From: Candidatus Borrarchaeum weybense
GTDB lineage: Archaea > Asgardarchaeota > Sifarchaeia > Borrarchaeales > Borrarchaeaceae
Reading direction: 5' to 3'
DNA: 64,000 nt
Assembly: GCA_019057385.1 (NCBI GenBank)
Contig: JAHQJS010000004.1
Span: forward strand, 124,001 to 188,000
The translations under genes were made by a program, and so were the position numbers. Shown here piece after piece: positions 17,170-27,400 of the stretch. Numbering within the stretch: the stretch's first letter is position 1; the number at the start of each line of letters is the position of its first letter. The notes under the pieces were generated by a model. The model was not told where the DNA came from. It searched no databases and worked only from the letters and a program-made list of their open reading frames with translations.

Positions 17170-18528
17170 ATGGCAGAAGTTGAGAATGAATATATCAACC
17201 GGACGCAAAAATCTCAGAAGATGTATCAACTTGCAAAAAATTTCCTTCCAGGAGGAGACGCACGAACAGTCACCTTTTTTGAACCATATCCTGCCTTTAT
17301 TGTAAAAGGTAAAGGATACCAACTTCATGATATTGATGGGAATAACTATACTGATTTTCTGAATAATTATACCTCATTGATACACGGACACTGCCATCCA
17401 AAGATCATTAAAGCGATTAAAGAACAATTGGAAAGTATTCAAGCAATTCACGCCCCAACTGAATATCAAGTCAAATTTGCCGAAATAATTAGTGAAAGAT
17501 TTCCTTCGGTAGATAAAATCCGTATCATGAATTCTGGCACTGAAGCAACCATGAATGCGATACGGTTGGCAAGAGCATATACCGGCAAAGACAAGATTTT
17601 AAAGGCTGAGGGTGGCTATCATGGTACTCATAATAATGCGCAAATAAGTATCCATCCCCATTTGGAGGATTCAAACCCTTTAAATCACCCAAAAAGTATC
17701 CCTGAGAGCAAGGGTATTCCAAAGAGCGTCCTGAAAGATGTTGTAGTTTTCCCCTTTAACCATCAACAAATTACTGAAAATCTAATCAAAGAAAATAAGA
17801 AAGACTTAGCTGCCGTAATTGTTGAGCCGGTAATGGGTGCTGCAGGCATTATCTCTCCAAAAGACGATTATTTGAAGTTCTTAAGGGAAATAACCAATGA
17901 AAATGACGTTCTCCTGATTTTTGATGAGGTAATAACTGCTAGACTTAGCAGAGGTGGTGCACAACAGTATTTCAATGTAATTCCTGACATTACTGCATTT
18001 GGAAAACTGTTTGGGGGTGGCACACCAATTGGAGTGATTGGCGGAAGAGATGAAATTATGATGCTGTATTCTCCGGAGAGAACAGAATTCTTAAGCCAAT
18101 CAGGAACATTTAATGCTAACCCTGTCACATTAGTTGGAGGCATAGCAACATTGGACTTATTGAATGATTCAGCGTACACACGATTGAATTCTTTAGGAAA
18201 CTCATTAAAAGATGGCATTTCGGATACATTCAAAGAATTTGGAATCAATGCTCAAGTTACTGGAGAAGGCTCACTTCTGAACATGCATTTCACAGAAAAG
18301 GAAGTCATAGATTATAGAAGTGCCTCGACTTCTAATGTGGAGCTCTGTTCGTTATTGTACCTATCAATGCTTAATCATGGGATATGGATAGCTCCTAGAC
18401 TGTTGTCATGTATTTCGACACCGATGTCAAAAAAAGAAATTGAGTCATTTCTTGAGGCATTGAGGACCTCCTTGAATAGGATGAAGCCATTTATCAAAGA
18501 GTTTGCTCCTCATTTAATTAAGAACTAA
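17170..18528 (+). CDS. Class III PLP-dependent aminotransferase (glutamate-1-semialdehyde aminomutase-like)
   Basis: A 452-residue enzyme of aminotransferase class III. Visible motifs are L-N-N-Y-T-S-L-I-H-G-H, N-S-G-T-E-A-T-M-N-A-I-R-L-A-R (phosphate binding), E-G-G-Y-H-G, F-D-E-V-I-T-A-R (cofactor aspartate) and F-G-K-L-F-G-G-G (Schiff-base lysine). The family resemblance is to HemL, but no haem gene is nearby and archaeal HemL-like proteins include other aminotransferases and aminomutases. Starts are uncertain: AGGTGA at 17151 is followed by TTG 17161 and ATG 17170, and a GTG at 17146 is also in frame. The substrate is not predictable. Confidence 0.85.
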   Translation: MAEVENEYINRTQKSQKMYQLAKNFLPGGDARTVTFFEPYPAFIVKGKGYQLHDIDGNNYTDFLNNYTSLIHGHCHPKIIKAIKEQLESIQAIHAPTEYQVKFAEIISERFPSVDKIRIMNSGTEATMNAIRLARAYTGKDKILKAEGGYHGTHNNAQISIHPHLEDSNPLNHPKSIPESKGIPKSVLKDVVVFPFNHQQITENLIKENKKDLAAVIVEPVMGAAGIISPKDDYLKFLREITNENDVLLIFDEVITARLSRGGAQQYFNVIPDITAFGKLFGGGTPIGVIGGRDEIMMLYSPERTEFLSQSGTFNANPVTLVGGIATLDLLNDSAYTRLNSLGNSLKDGISDTFKEFGINAQVTGEGSLLNMHFTEKEVIDYRSASTSNVELCSLLYLSMLNHGIWIAPRLLSCISTPMSKKEIESFLEALRTSLNRMKPFIKEFAPHLIKN

Positions 18529-18584
18529 TGCCCTTTAGGTTGAGATGACTTTGAAGAAATTTAGAGGAGTTGAAATATTATAAA

Positions 18585-18601
18585 ATCATAAATCTTATGA
18601 T
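18585..18601. terminator. AT-rich hairpin downstream of the aminotransferase
   Basis: ATCATAA, three bases, TTATGAT form a perfect 7-bp stem 57 bases after the stop codon, followed by an A/T-rich stretch. A transcription-end role is inferred from place only. Confidence 0.25.
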
Positions 18602-18626
18602 ATTATATTTGCGTTTTTACTGTATT

Positions 18627-18739
18627 ATTACAAAAGAATTAATAGACTCATAAGGATTGAAATTTGGCGGTAAGGATGGACGTGACTTTATTGTATGCTA
18701 ATTTTACAAAAACGCTTCTTTAAGCCATAAGGATTGAAA
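18627..18739 (+). CRISPR. Degenerate two-repeat CRISPR relic
   Basis: Two degenerate copies of the main array repeat in reverse orientation, at 18627-18662 and 18704-18739. Both keep ACAAAA near the start and ATAAGGATTGAAA (or TCATAAGGATTGAAA) at the end. The middle of each has drifted and the internal stem of the main repeat is broken. One spacer-like segment of 41 bases lies between. With this orientation a crRNA-like transcript would run on the plus strand. No cas gene adjoins it. It could be a decayed array or a stand-alone crRNA-like regulatory gene. Confidence 0.65.
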
Positions 18740-18885
18740 CATCGCCGATATCTAAAAGAATGAGATTTTTTAATTGAACTGAAAGTACGTATGTTAAACT
18801 TTAAGTCATGCAGGGTCTAAGCATGGAAATGAAGGTCTCTCTTCTGTGATGATCTGGAAAATTCTGAGAAAAGCCTTGACTAAAA

Positions 18886-20334
18886 TTAATATTTCAAAAT
18901 GAATTCCTTCCTTTCGTTCCAGAATACATCTGGATTCCGTTGTTTGCCATACCCTAACCATTTATCGATTTTTACCCATAAGCGGTTCAACAAGGGAAAA
19001 TGTTTAATAAAAAATCGTGCGACACAATGTAACGAATGACGACTTTTCGTAAAGGGGCAAGAGGTGATGCAGACACTGCAGTCATTTCCATTGATTGTCC
19101 AGAAGTGATAGCAGGTCTCAGCGTTCACATACCATTTCAATACGCCAGGATTGTTTGATATAGTGGGACCTGACCACGATGGATCTCTTTCATAACTGAT
19201 TGACTGAGAGGGACAGGCTTCTGCGCACCGTTTGCATGTGCGGCAAAAATCGAGTGCTCCAAAATTGATTGATTTGTCCGGTACGAGGGGAAGATTGGTC
19301 AAGACTTTGCAGATTCTCACATTAGATCCAAATTGAGGGGTGATTAGTAACCCATGACGACCATATTGCCCTATTCCTGCATCAATGGCCATGGGCACAC
19401 TTAATCCAATATTATTCCCCGCCGGTATGGCATCATAGCCTAAGCCTCGGATAAACTCAGCAAGGCATGCTTGGATGAATGCCATGCGCGAATAACCATT
19501 GCCCGTCGCAAAGGCACCAGGGAATGCAGGGGTAGTTTGCAAAGCTTCTAGATCCATCTCAACGGCGACAACAATGGCGTTTTCAATATGATCGGGAATA
19601 TTAATGGGGTTTCCTTGTCTGTCGTGGGTATATAACCAGTCACGGTTGAGTTTGCAAACACCCACTAGTGCTGCCCCAAAGGCTTTTGCAGCCTGCTTCA
19701 CGATCTTTGTCATATTGTGGGGATCATCAATTATGACTTTTATGTCAGCGGGTTTTTCAAGTTCTACATCAAAACGTGCATCAATGGAGGCATTCAACTT
19801 CTTCCATGAAAAAGCTTCAGTAAAATGATCATAAACTGTCCAAGATGCTGAACTCAAAGCCTCATCAATTCTTGAATACCCTTTCTTGTTCAGGCGAAAA
19901 ACTTCTTCAAGATGAGCATGAACTCCAACTTGGTAATCTGCAAAACTAGGATCATTAAGCATCCGGGCAAAAATGATATGTTCCTCAGTGAAGGGACGGT
20001 AAACGCTGTGGTTGATAACGTAAGGACTTTGCTTCCAATGGTTCAAGTCCTCTGAAAGAGTCAAATCCTGTGTAGATTGCCGAGGTTTTACGATTTCGAC
20101 GCAGTAATCGATTGCTGCCATTGGACAATTGTCTAAACAGCGTCTGCAACTTCCACAGTTTCTAGACTTAATAATTGGCTTTCTGGTCTCGTTCGAGATG
20201 AAGATTGGACGGTGAATCGTAGACCGTTTTACAACTGGACATACATCTACACATTTATAATGGCAGCATTCTGGATCGCATTTTGTGTAGTCAACGCGGA
20301 TTTCTCTTTTGGTTTGTTTAGTTGTCGTTTTCAG
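18886..20334 (-). CDS. Reductive-dehalogenase-like corrinoid iron-sulfur protein with N-terminal ferredoxin module
   Basis: The conserved part (411 residues from ATG 20121) resembles RdhA: a cobalamin-binding-like domain with L-G-Y-D-A-I-P-A-G-N-N and G-I-G-Q-Y-G-R-H-G, then ferredoxin motifs C-R-T-C-K-R-C-A-E-A-C-P and C-S-V-C-I-T-S-C-P. Translation continues in frame upstream of that ATG for 71 more codons to 20334 and adds two further cluster motifs, C-x4-C-x3-C-x3-C-P type and C-G-S-C-R-R-C-L-D-N-C-P. The ATG falls right after that C-P, so it is not the true start. No ATG, GTG or TTG exists before the upstream stop; a CTG follows the stop at once. No Tat signal or membrane anchor partner is visible. 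Halide respiration is therefore not assured. Confidence 0.7.
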   Translation of the reverse strand: MKTTTKQTKREIRVDYTKCDPECCHYKCVDVCPVVKRSTIHRPIFISNETRKPIIKSRNCGSCRRCLDNCPMAAIDYCVEIVKPRQSTQDLTLSEDLNHWKQSPYVINHSVYRPFTEEHIIFARMLNDPSFADYQVGVHAHLEEVFRLNKKGYSRIDEALSSASWTVYDHFTEAFSWKKLNASIDARFDVELEKPADIKVIIDDPHNMTKIVKQAAKAFGAALVGVCKLNRDWLYTHDRQGNPINIPDHIENAIVVAVEMDLEALQTTPAFPGAFATGNGYSRMAFIQACLAEFIRGLGYDAIPAGNNIGLSVPMAIDAGIGQYGRHGLLITPQFGSNVRICKVLTNLPLVPDKSINFGALDFCRTCKRCAEACPSQSISYERDPSWSGPTISNNPGVLKWYVNAETCYHFWTINGNDCSVCITSCPFTKSRHSLHCVARFFIKHFPLLNRLWVKIDKWLGYGKQRNPDVFWNERKEFILKY

Positions 20335-20556
20335 TCACTCCGATATATGAGCTACTTGTTTTTTGCTTAGGGTTTTATCAATTGCTTTTAGACATTATTA
20401 GTTTCATACTCATGTTCTCTATATCGAATATCTTATGACGGTTTAGGTATTAAGCTTAATAACTGTTTGCACGTTCAATAAGAACGCTATTTACAAAAAA
20501 TAGAGCCTCTTAGATTGACTAAAGAAAAAAAACTATTGATTTTTTTATCTTTTCTA
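20335..20556. other. AT-rich spacer between the RdhA-like gene and the IS-like remnant
   Basis: About 220 bases, AT-rich, with no ORF or repeat that I can support. It should contain the promoter for the RdhA-like gene on the minus strand. Confidence 0.3.
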
Positions 20557-20955
20557 CGCAAGAAGTCCCCCCAACTTATTGGGGGGATGAATTGAGGTCT
20601 GACGTTGCTCACACAACCCTTTCTGCGAGCATAGGGGGTGGTGTACCCAACCTCGGGTGGTGTTTTAATGACGGGTACTCGCTAGTTCCGCCGCTCCCAA
20701 CATCAGGGGAGTAGGTTCTTTTCTCCAAGGTTATCAGTCAGTACTCTACGATGATCACTGAGAGTTTCCTCTCTGTTTAAACCACCATTTACAGAGCACG
20801 GGAATAGAGAGGCATTCCGTGGTGTGTTCTTGAACTCTCCTGATAACGTAGATACCGTAATAGGTGTTTCATCACGACTTCCCTTAGGTTAATCAACCAA
20901 TTACTCTCGATTCTCACGGAACAAGTCCCCTAACATGTTAGGGGGTGATTGACGT
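20557..20955 (-). mobile_element. IS200/IS605-like remnant or non-autonomous element with structured RNA region
   Basis: A 400-base stretch, more GC-rich than its surroundings, bounded by two similar hairpins in the same orientation: AAGT, C-run, G-run, ATGAATTGA at 20567-20586 (8-bp stem) and AAGT with an 18-bp perfect palindrome at 20927-20944 followed by TGATTGA. Read on the minus strand the ends resemble IS605-family ends (CAATTCATCCCC ... GGGGACTTCTTG). Between them are RNA-like structures, including GAGAG-GAAA-CTCTC with a GNRA loop (20760-20773, minus strand) and ACCC/GGGT stems. No tnpA or tnpB remains. It may be an omega-RNA-bearing remnant. Confidence 0.5.
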
Positions 20956-20986
20956 TTCTTTTATACACATCTAAAAAAGAATGCTT

Positions 20987-21099
20987 AATCCTTAATTATT
21001 AGGTAAGGAATTCTTTTGCAACTGAAAGCGAAAATCGTTGAAAAACCAACCTATCAAATCATCTTTCAATCCTTATTAGGTAAGGAATTCTTTTGTAAT
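20987..21099 (-). CRISPR. Two-repeat CRISPR relic, variant loop
   Basis: Two copies of the main repeat in its forward form, at about 20987-21022 and 21064-21099, around a 41-base spacer. Both keep AAGGAATTCTTTTG. The loop inside the repeat stem reads TTAGG instead of TTACT. The first copy has an insertion in its left half; the second ends TTTTGTAAT instead of TTTTGCAAC. crRNA would be made from the minus strand. About 250 bases of AT-rich DNA without genes follow up to the HerA gene. Confidence 0.72.
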
Positions 21100-21357
21100 C
21101 TACTTTCATTTTGCTTTATAAATTCCTCTATTATTGTGTTTAATATTTATCTTCTTCAGACATCTCAAATGTTTAATTAATTGCTTCTTTACAGGTTTTA
21201 ACTGATAACGGAACTAGCAATACATAACTCTTTCTTTTTGAGAAACCTCTTCTTTTAACACTTTTTCTATCCAAAAAATGGCAAATAATGAAAATAGAGT
21301 ATTTTAGTAAATAAAGAAATCTGCCACTTTCTCCTGAAAGGGTTCCTGCAGATTAAA

Positions 21358-22866
21358 TTAAATTTGAATTCTTGTGCCTTCGCCACCGTGCATGGACTTT
21401 CTAACACGGATTTGAGCGACTATTGGTGAGCGTACACAAACACCGGAAATAGTAGCAACGCCTTGAGGAAGAAACGGCAATCGATCAATGTCTTCATTTG
21501 AGCCAAGATTCAGAAAGGGTCTTACATAGTCAAGATCGGTTTTTGAATCAATTCTGAGCACTATTTTAGAACCACATTGGCTTAAAACATCTTTGTCCAA
21601 ACCGACTAGGCGCTGACTTGTGACACAGATGCCCAGTCCAAATTTCCTCCCTTCTCGTGCAAGACGTCTAAGCATTTTCTTACTATAACAGTCTAGCGCT
21701 TGCGGTGCGAAGCGATGCGCCTCTTCAATAATTACAAAACACGGTGGAACAAGATTCCTTTTCCTTGCTAGAAATATTTGTTTCATTACGATCGCAGCAA
21801 GTATTTGACGCACCCGTTCATCAATATCCTCTGAAAGGTCGATGATACATAACACACCTGGTTTAACTAACTCTTGTATATCAATTCCTTTTCCAAGAAT
21901 ATTCAATTCCTCAATTAAAAAAATACGTCGAATTACTGAAAGCGTTGTACGTGAATTGAATTTCCATTCCTCTGCAGTGGTTTTGATAGTATCCACAAGT
22001 TTTTGGATATCATAATCTTCAAGTTGTTTTAGTTTTTGTAGAGCAAGATAGAGAAGGTCCATTTGTGTTTCTGACATTGTAGTGATTTCAGACAATGCCT
22101 CTACGTCTAAGTCTTTAAGACGAATCGAAAGTTCATTTGTTTTAGTATTTCTTTCACGTGGAGGTGTATAAACCTTAGTGGGGTATCCTTGCGGATTAAC
22201 TCCAAAAAACTCCATTCTATGGAGTTCTTCCTGATTTGTACGCCGTATGGAGTTATATTCTCCGTGTGGATCTATGATTATAACTGGAATATCATGTTCA
22301 AGCAATTCTTCAATTATTACACCATTTGTGTAGGATTTACCACTTCCTGTTGAGCCTAATACCGCAAGATGGTATTTTACAAGTTTCTCTATGTCTGTTA
22401 CAATGTTAATCGGTGTAGGACCACGCATTTTACCGATATAAAGGCCATTAGAAGTTAATCCTAAGAACTTGCTTAGGAGTGACGTTCTTGCAGAGTATAT
22501 ATAATCGCCTGGTTCTGGAGAAATTTCAGGTGGTAAACGTTTATCATTTTCTAAGACACCGACAATATGTACCCGTGCCATTCGCCATCGCCCAATTCTG
22601 ACGGGTAATCGAGCAGAAATCTTTAATGAACGTTCTAAATGATCACGAACAAAATTAGGATCGTTATAATACGCATTTGAGGCTTGTATTAAATAGACGC
22701 GTCCAATGATGACTCGTGTGCCTACAGGTACTTCAACATAAGACCCTACTGGAAGATCGACCTCATCTTTTATTTGAAAATGAAATTCTAAGTGGTTTGG
22801 AGTGCGTCTATCACTCATTATTATACCAAGTTGACACACCGTGTCATCTTCAGTATGTTTTTCCAT
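21358..22866 (-). CDS. herA: HerA-type hexameric ATPase/helicase
   Basis: A 502-residue protein with an N-terminal HAS-barrel-like domain, then an FtsK/HerA ATPase. Walker A is G-S-T-G-S-G-K-S followed by Y-T-N-G-V; Walker B is F-V-I-I-E-E-A-H-R-F; a D-P-H-G-E-Y motif and C-V-T-S-Q-R-L follow, all typical of HerA. HerA works with the nuclease NurA in DNA end resection; HerA homologues also occur in anti-phage systems. The preceding gene (16-base gap) encodes a NurA-like protein, and the pair stands between CRISPR loci. The set looks like one operon from the promoter at about 24320. Confidence 0.9.
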   Translation of the reverse strand: MEKHTEDDTVCQLGIIMSDRRTPNHLEFHFQIKDEVDLPVGSYVEVPVGTRVIIGRVYLIQASNAYYNDPNFVRDHLERSLKISARLPVRIGRWRMARVHIVGVLENDKRLPPEISPEPGDYIYSARTSLLSKFLGLTSNGLYIGKMRGPTPINIVTDIEKLVKYHLAVLGSTGSGKSYTNGVIIEELLEHDIPVIIIDPHGEYNSIRRTNQEELHRMEFFGVNPQGYPTKVYTPPRERNTKTNELSIRLKDLDVEALSEITTMSETQMDLLYLALQKLKQLEDYDIQKLVDTIKTTAEEWKFNSRTTLSVIRRIFLIEELNILGKGIDIQELVKPGVLCIIDLSEDIDERVRQILAAIVMKQIFLARKRNLVPPCFVIIEEAHRFAPQALDCYSKKMLRRLAREGRKFGLGICVTSQRLVGLDKDVLSQCGSKIVLRIDSKTDLDYVRPFLNLGSNEDIDRLPFLPQGVATISGVCVRSPIVAQIRVRKSMHGGEGTRIQI

Positions 22867-22882
22867 AGCTCTCTATCCTATA

Positions 22883-24289
22883 TCACTTTTCTTGAGATAG
22901 CTCTCCCATTTGTGAGATATATTCTTTATATCCCAATCGAAAAGAACTGTCAACGATTTTTGATATAGATGTAACTAATTTCCGAGACAAATCTTGCGCA
23001 ATAACCATACTGCTGGGCCCATAGATAGAGCCTTGCATCTCTGGAACAAATAAAGTATATGCATAGTTCGCAATTTTTTCCTGTTCTGTAACAGGGTCAT
23101 CTAGACTTAGAAATTCTAATCGAATAACATGAGGATCTCTTTTAAGATAGAACTCGTATAAATTGTCTATATCTGGCCTCCCCTTCTCTTTTCTCCTTTT
23201 TACTAAACAAGTTAGATCGCGGTCGCGCAGTAGATTATGAAATAGATAAAAATCGCCACTATCTTTGAGATTGGGAAGTAAAGCAGCCTTTATACTTTTT
23301 GTGAAAATATTATCTTGTGGTTCCCTCACCACACCAACCCATAAGATGTTCTTTTTTTCGCTTTCTTGTTGTATTTTTAAAAATAACTTATAAGCACTAT
23401 TCCTAAGTTCCATCAGTTTTCGGCTTTGTACAAAAATTCCATGTGGGAAAAGTGATCCGTTATGAAACAAAATCTCTAACTCATCGCCCCACTGATCAAT
23501 AGTCTCTAAATCCGCTTTATAATGTTGAATTTTCTCAAGAAATCGTGCTGCAATCGAGCGTCCTGCACTTAATAACTCTGGGAACTCGCTGACTAATTCA
23601 TAAAATGGCTCATCGGCAGTAAAAGGATCATTACCTGAAAAAGTTTCTGTGCGAGGATATTCTATTACTTCAGATTTGTTATGAATTAGCATATTTTTCT
23701 CAAAATATCCTATATACGAAACAGAACTTAGATATGTGATTGTAAAAAAGGCGAAATCATATAAAGTGATATCATTTTTTTTACGGATTGCAGATGAACC
23801 TGGAACATAAATATTGTCTAACATAACATTTTTTGCCATCTTTTGCATTATTATTGTCTCACCTATCAAATCGTCAAATGGAGGCGCAGAATTTGATAAC
23901 AGAGGATAAAAATCCTCTGCATATTCGTAGGCAAAATTTGCTTTCTCTATAACTTTTCTCACTTTGTCTGCAACAGGTTTTGTTTTTAAAATTGAGATGT
24001 ATGCTGGAGAAAAGAATTTAGTCAATTGTAACTGATACGGCTCAATATCTTGGACGTTTATAGCGGATTCTACAAATTCTAAATCTACATCGTACGTTCC
24101 ATGCCCTTTATAAGATAAAACGCCGAGAACAGTTAGATCGTCAATATAATCTCTGATTAAACGCTCAGATAAATCAGCGCGTTCAGCCAAACTTTTTACA
24201 TTAACTTCTCCTTCTTCCAAAAAGAGGTTTGTGCAAGTATTGATCAGAAACATGAGTCGAGCTTTGTATGTTGAACCTGTGCGTCCCAT
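22883..24289 (-). CDS. NurA-like nuclease with N-terminal winged helix (HerA partner)
   Basis: A 468-residue protein. Residues of about 1-60 look like a winged-helix DNA-binding domain (A-D-L-S-E-R-L-I-R-D-Y-I). The C-terminal half has NurA-like features: N-G-S-L-F-P-H-G, a hydrophobic strand L-W-V-G-V-V-R-E-P, R-D-R-D-L-T-C-L-V-K and V-I-R-L-E-F-L. The first catalytic aspartate expected in D-G-S is replaced by asparagine in H-N-G-S, so activity is uncertain. The middle is not recognised. Start at ATG 24289 has GGTGA six bases upstream; GTG 24298 is an alternative. It leads an operon with herA. Confidence 0.68.
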   Translation of the reverse strand: MGRTGSTYKARLMFLINTCTNLFLEEGEVNVKSLAERADLSERLIRDYIDDLTVLGVLSYKGHGTYDVDLEFVESAINVQDIEPYQLQLTKFFSPAYISILKTKPVADKVRKVIEKANFAYEYAEDFYPLLSNSAPPFDDLIGETIIMQKMAKNVMLDNIYVPGSSAIRKKNDITLYDFAFFTITYLSSVSYIGYFEKNMLIHNKSEVIEYPRTETFSGNDPFTADEPFYELVSEFPELLSAGRSIAARFLEKIQHYKADLETIDQWGDELEILFHNGSLFPHGIFVQSRKLMELRNSAYKLFLKIQQESEKKNILWVGVVREPQDNIFTKSIKAALLPNLKDSGDFYLFHNLLRDRDLTCLVKRRKEKGRPDIDNLYEFYLKRDPHVIRLEFLSLDDPVTEQEKIANYAYTLFVPEMQGSIYGPSSMVIAQDLSRKLVTSISKIVDSSFRLGYKEYISQMGELSQEK

Positions 24290-24299
24290 GATTTTCACC

Positions 24300-24328
24300 G
24301 AAATATATTTCCAATATAGATATATATA
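24300..24328 (-). promoter_or_regulatory. nurA-herA promoter with GGAAATATATTTC operator-like palindrome
   Basis: On the minus strand TATATATA (24328-24321) is followed by eight bases and then GGAAATATATTTC (24312-24300), whose core GAAATATATTTC is a perfect 12-bp palindrome. The nurA SD and ATG follow at once. The same 13 bases at the same 8-bp distance from TATA occur in the cas promoter at 28615-28643. A repressor bound here would sit on the initiation site. Confidence 0.6.
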
Positions 24329-24432
24329 CTCAATGCTTGCTTAAATAAATTGTGCGTTTTTAGATTGGTATAGAAGTATAAGAAAAGAAATTACATGATG
24401 CATTATACATTGGTTGAGAATAATCTAATTTA

Positions 24433-27400
24433 CTTTCAATCCTTATTACTTAAGGAATTCTTTTGCAACCAGAAACAAAATGGACTATCTATGATCGAAC
24501 TAAGTGAAATTTCAATCCTTATTACTTAAGGAATTCTTTTGCAACCAAAATGAATGAATTAACATCTCTTGAACTAAAATATTGATTTCAATCCTTATTA
24601 CTTAAGGAATTCTTTTGCAACAAACAAAATGAGAAATTATGAGAAATTTTTGAGCACTAAAATTTCAATCCTTATTACTTAAGGAATTCTTTTGCAACTC
24701 ACTCATTCAACCAACTCCTATTTTTATAGGTGCTTTAATTTCAATCCTTATTACTTAAGGAATTCTTTTGCAACATCTCCAGATAATCGCGATTCCCCGG
24801 TTGCCATCTTGAATTTCAATCCTTATTACTTAAGGAATTCTTTTGCAACTGTACCTGGTACATTTGGAAGCTTTTTCCAGGTAATATCAATTTCAATCCT
24901 TATTACTTAAGGAATTCTTTTGCAACCTATAGCAGAAACATCAGGTACTACTACTCCTGGTACTCCTACAGAATTTCAATCCTTATTACTTAAGGAATTC
25001 TTTTGCAACAAAAGGAGGGGATAACATTAGAAAAGAGATTGTAGTTGTATTTCAATCCTTATTACTTAAGGAATTCTTTTGCAACTTAAAAGTAAGACTC
25101 CCCCCCAGATGGCCTCTAACGTTGATTTCAATCCTTATTACTTAAGGAATTCTTTTGCAACTAATTGCATGAGAACATCATTTCACGCGCCAACAGCATC
25201 TTGTATTTCAATCCTTATTACTTAAGGAATTCTTTTGCAACTTAATTTTGCCTTAAATGGTTTAGAAAGACTTCTATCACAATTTCAATCCTTATTACTT
25301 AAGGAATTCTTTTGCAACTAGCTCATACGGTCTTGCCACTGGAAATGGTGATTTATGAAAATTTCAATCCTTATTACTTAAGGAATTCTTTTGCAACATA
25401 TCCTCATGGTACTGTTCGGTACGAGCATCGCCGTGATTTCAATCCTTATTACTTAAGGAATTCTTTTGCAACGCGATTTAATTACACAATTACAAAAAGT
25501 ACATAATGAAAATTTCAATCCTTATTACTTAAGGAATTCTTTTGCAACATTTTTGAAACTAACGAAGATACGGTATAATTCTATTTATTTCAATCCTTAT
25601 TACTTAAGGAATTCTTTTGCAACGAAAATCATACAATTAGATTAGTAGTAGCAAAACCCTAATTTCAATCCTTATTACTTAAGGAATTCTTTTGCAACAT
25701 TCCGCCAAAGATCCCGCACTTCCGATTGTAAACAAATATTTCAATCCTTATTACTTAAGGAATTCTTTTGCAACGGAGGACGTGAGCAGCGTCCCCCTCA
25801 TTGGTGATGAGTATTTCAATCCTTATTACTTAAGGAATTCTTTTGCAACCATGAACCATAAAATAAAAACAAAGCATTGGATTAATGATTTCAATCCTTA
25901 TTACTTAAGGAATTCTTTTGCAACGCAATCGAGAAATTAGATCGCTATGAAGTAGTAAAACTAATTTCAATCCTTATTACTTAAGGAATTCTTTTGCAAC
26001 CTCAAATACAAATCAATGTATGAAGTGTCTAACAATTGAATTTCAATCCTTATTACTTAAGGAATTCTTTTGCAACGTATCTAATTCATGTTGGAGGAGC
26101 TTAAAGGCATCCTTTTTATTTCAATCCTTATTACTTAAGGAATTCTTTTGCAACTTAGCGTCATTAATCTCGTTACCCATACCATAACTGAAGATTTCAA
26201 TCCTTATTACTTAAGGAATTCTTTTGCAACTAAAGAATGAATGAACAGCAAGCGAAAGCCTGTTTAAATTTCAATCCTTATTACTTAAGGAATTCTTTTG
26301 CAACCCAGAGTGCGTGATTACAACACCATTCAGTATTTACTAAATTTCAATCCTTATTACTTAAGGAATTCTTTTGCAACTATCCGGTTAGATATCCCTA
26401 CTTCTGGTAGTGGATGGAATTTCAATCCTTATTACTTAAGGAATTCTTTTGCAACTGTGAGGAGGAAAAAAATGGCAACTAAAATCTGTACAAAAATTTC
26501 AATCCTTATTACTTAAGGAATTCTTTTGCAACTACTGTAGTTGAAGCGTTTCTACACTTATTATTGTTTTATTTCAATCCTTATTACTTAAGGAATTCTT
26601 TTGCAACCTAAGTTTCTAAGGTAGGATAGTTCATAATGTTCTTTTATTTCAATCCTTATTACTTAAGGAATTCTTTTGCAACTCGGTAGTTGCCCAGATA
26701 TCGATGGGCGCGCTTTATGACACATTTCAATCCTTATTACTTAAGGAATTCTTTTGCAACTTTACAGACACAAACTGGAGATTCACCAACAACCAGAGAT
26801 TTCAATCCTTATTACTTAAGGAATTCTTTTGCAACCTAAGTTTCTAAGGTAGGATAGTTCATAATGTTCTTTTATTTCAATCCTTATTACTTAAGGAATT
26901 CTTTTGCAACTCGGTAGTTGCCCAGATATCGATGGGCGCGCTTTATGACACATTTCAATCCTTATTACTTAAGGAATTCTTTTGCAACTTTACAGACACA
27001 AACTGGAGATTCACCAACAACCAGAGATTTCAATCCTTATTACTTAAGGAATTCTTTTGCAACGTAACTATACGCAATATGCATCTGATTTCAAATTATC
27101 AATTTCAATCCTTATTACTTAAGGAATTCTTTTGCAACACTTGTTTTCATGGTTTTCATACATTCTACATGGATCCAAATTTCAATCCTTATTACTTAAG
27201 GAATTCTTTTGCAACCTTGTTTTTTCATCCTGCGAGATTAGTATATAATGTTAAATTTCAATCCTTATTACTTAAGGAATTCTTTTGCAACTTTGGTGGT
27301 AGTTGTACCTATAATCTCTACGTACTTGAATTTCAATCCTTATTACTTAAGGAATTCTTTTGCAACTTTGTTGGAAATTTTCCACCAAGGAACTCGAAAT

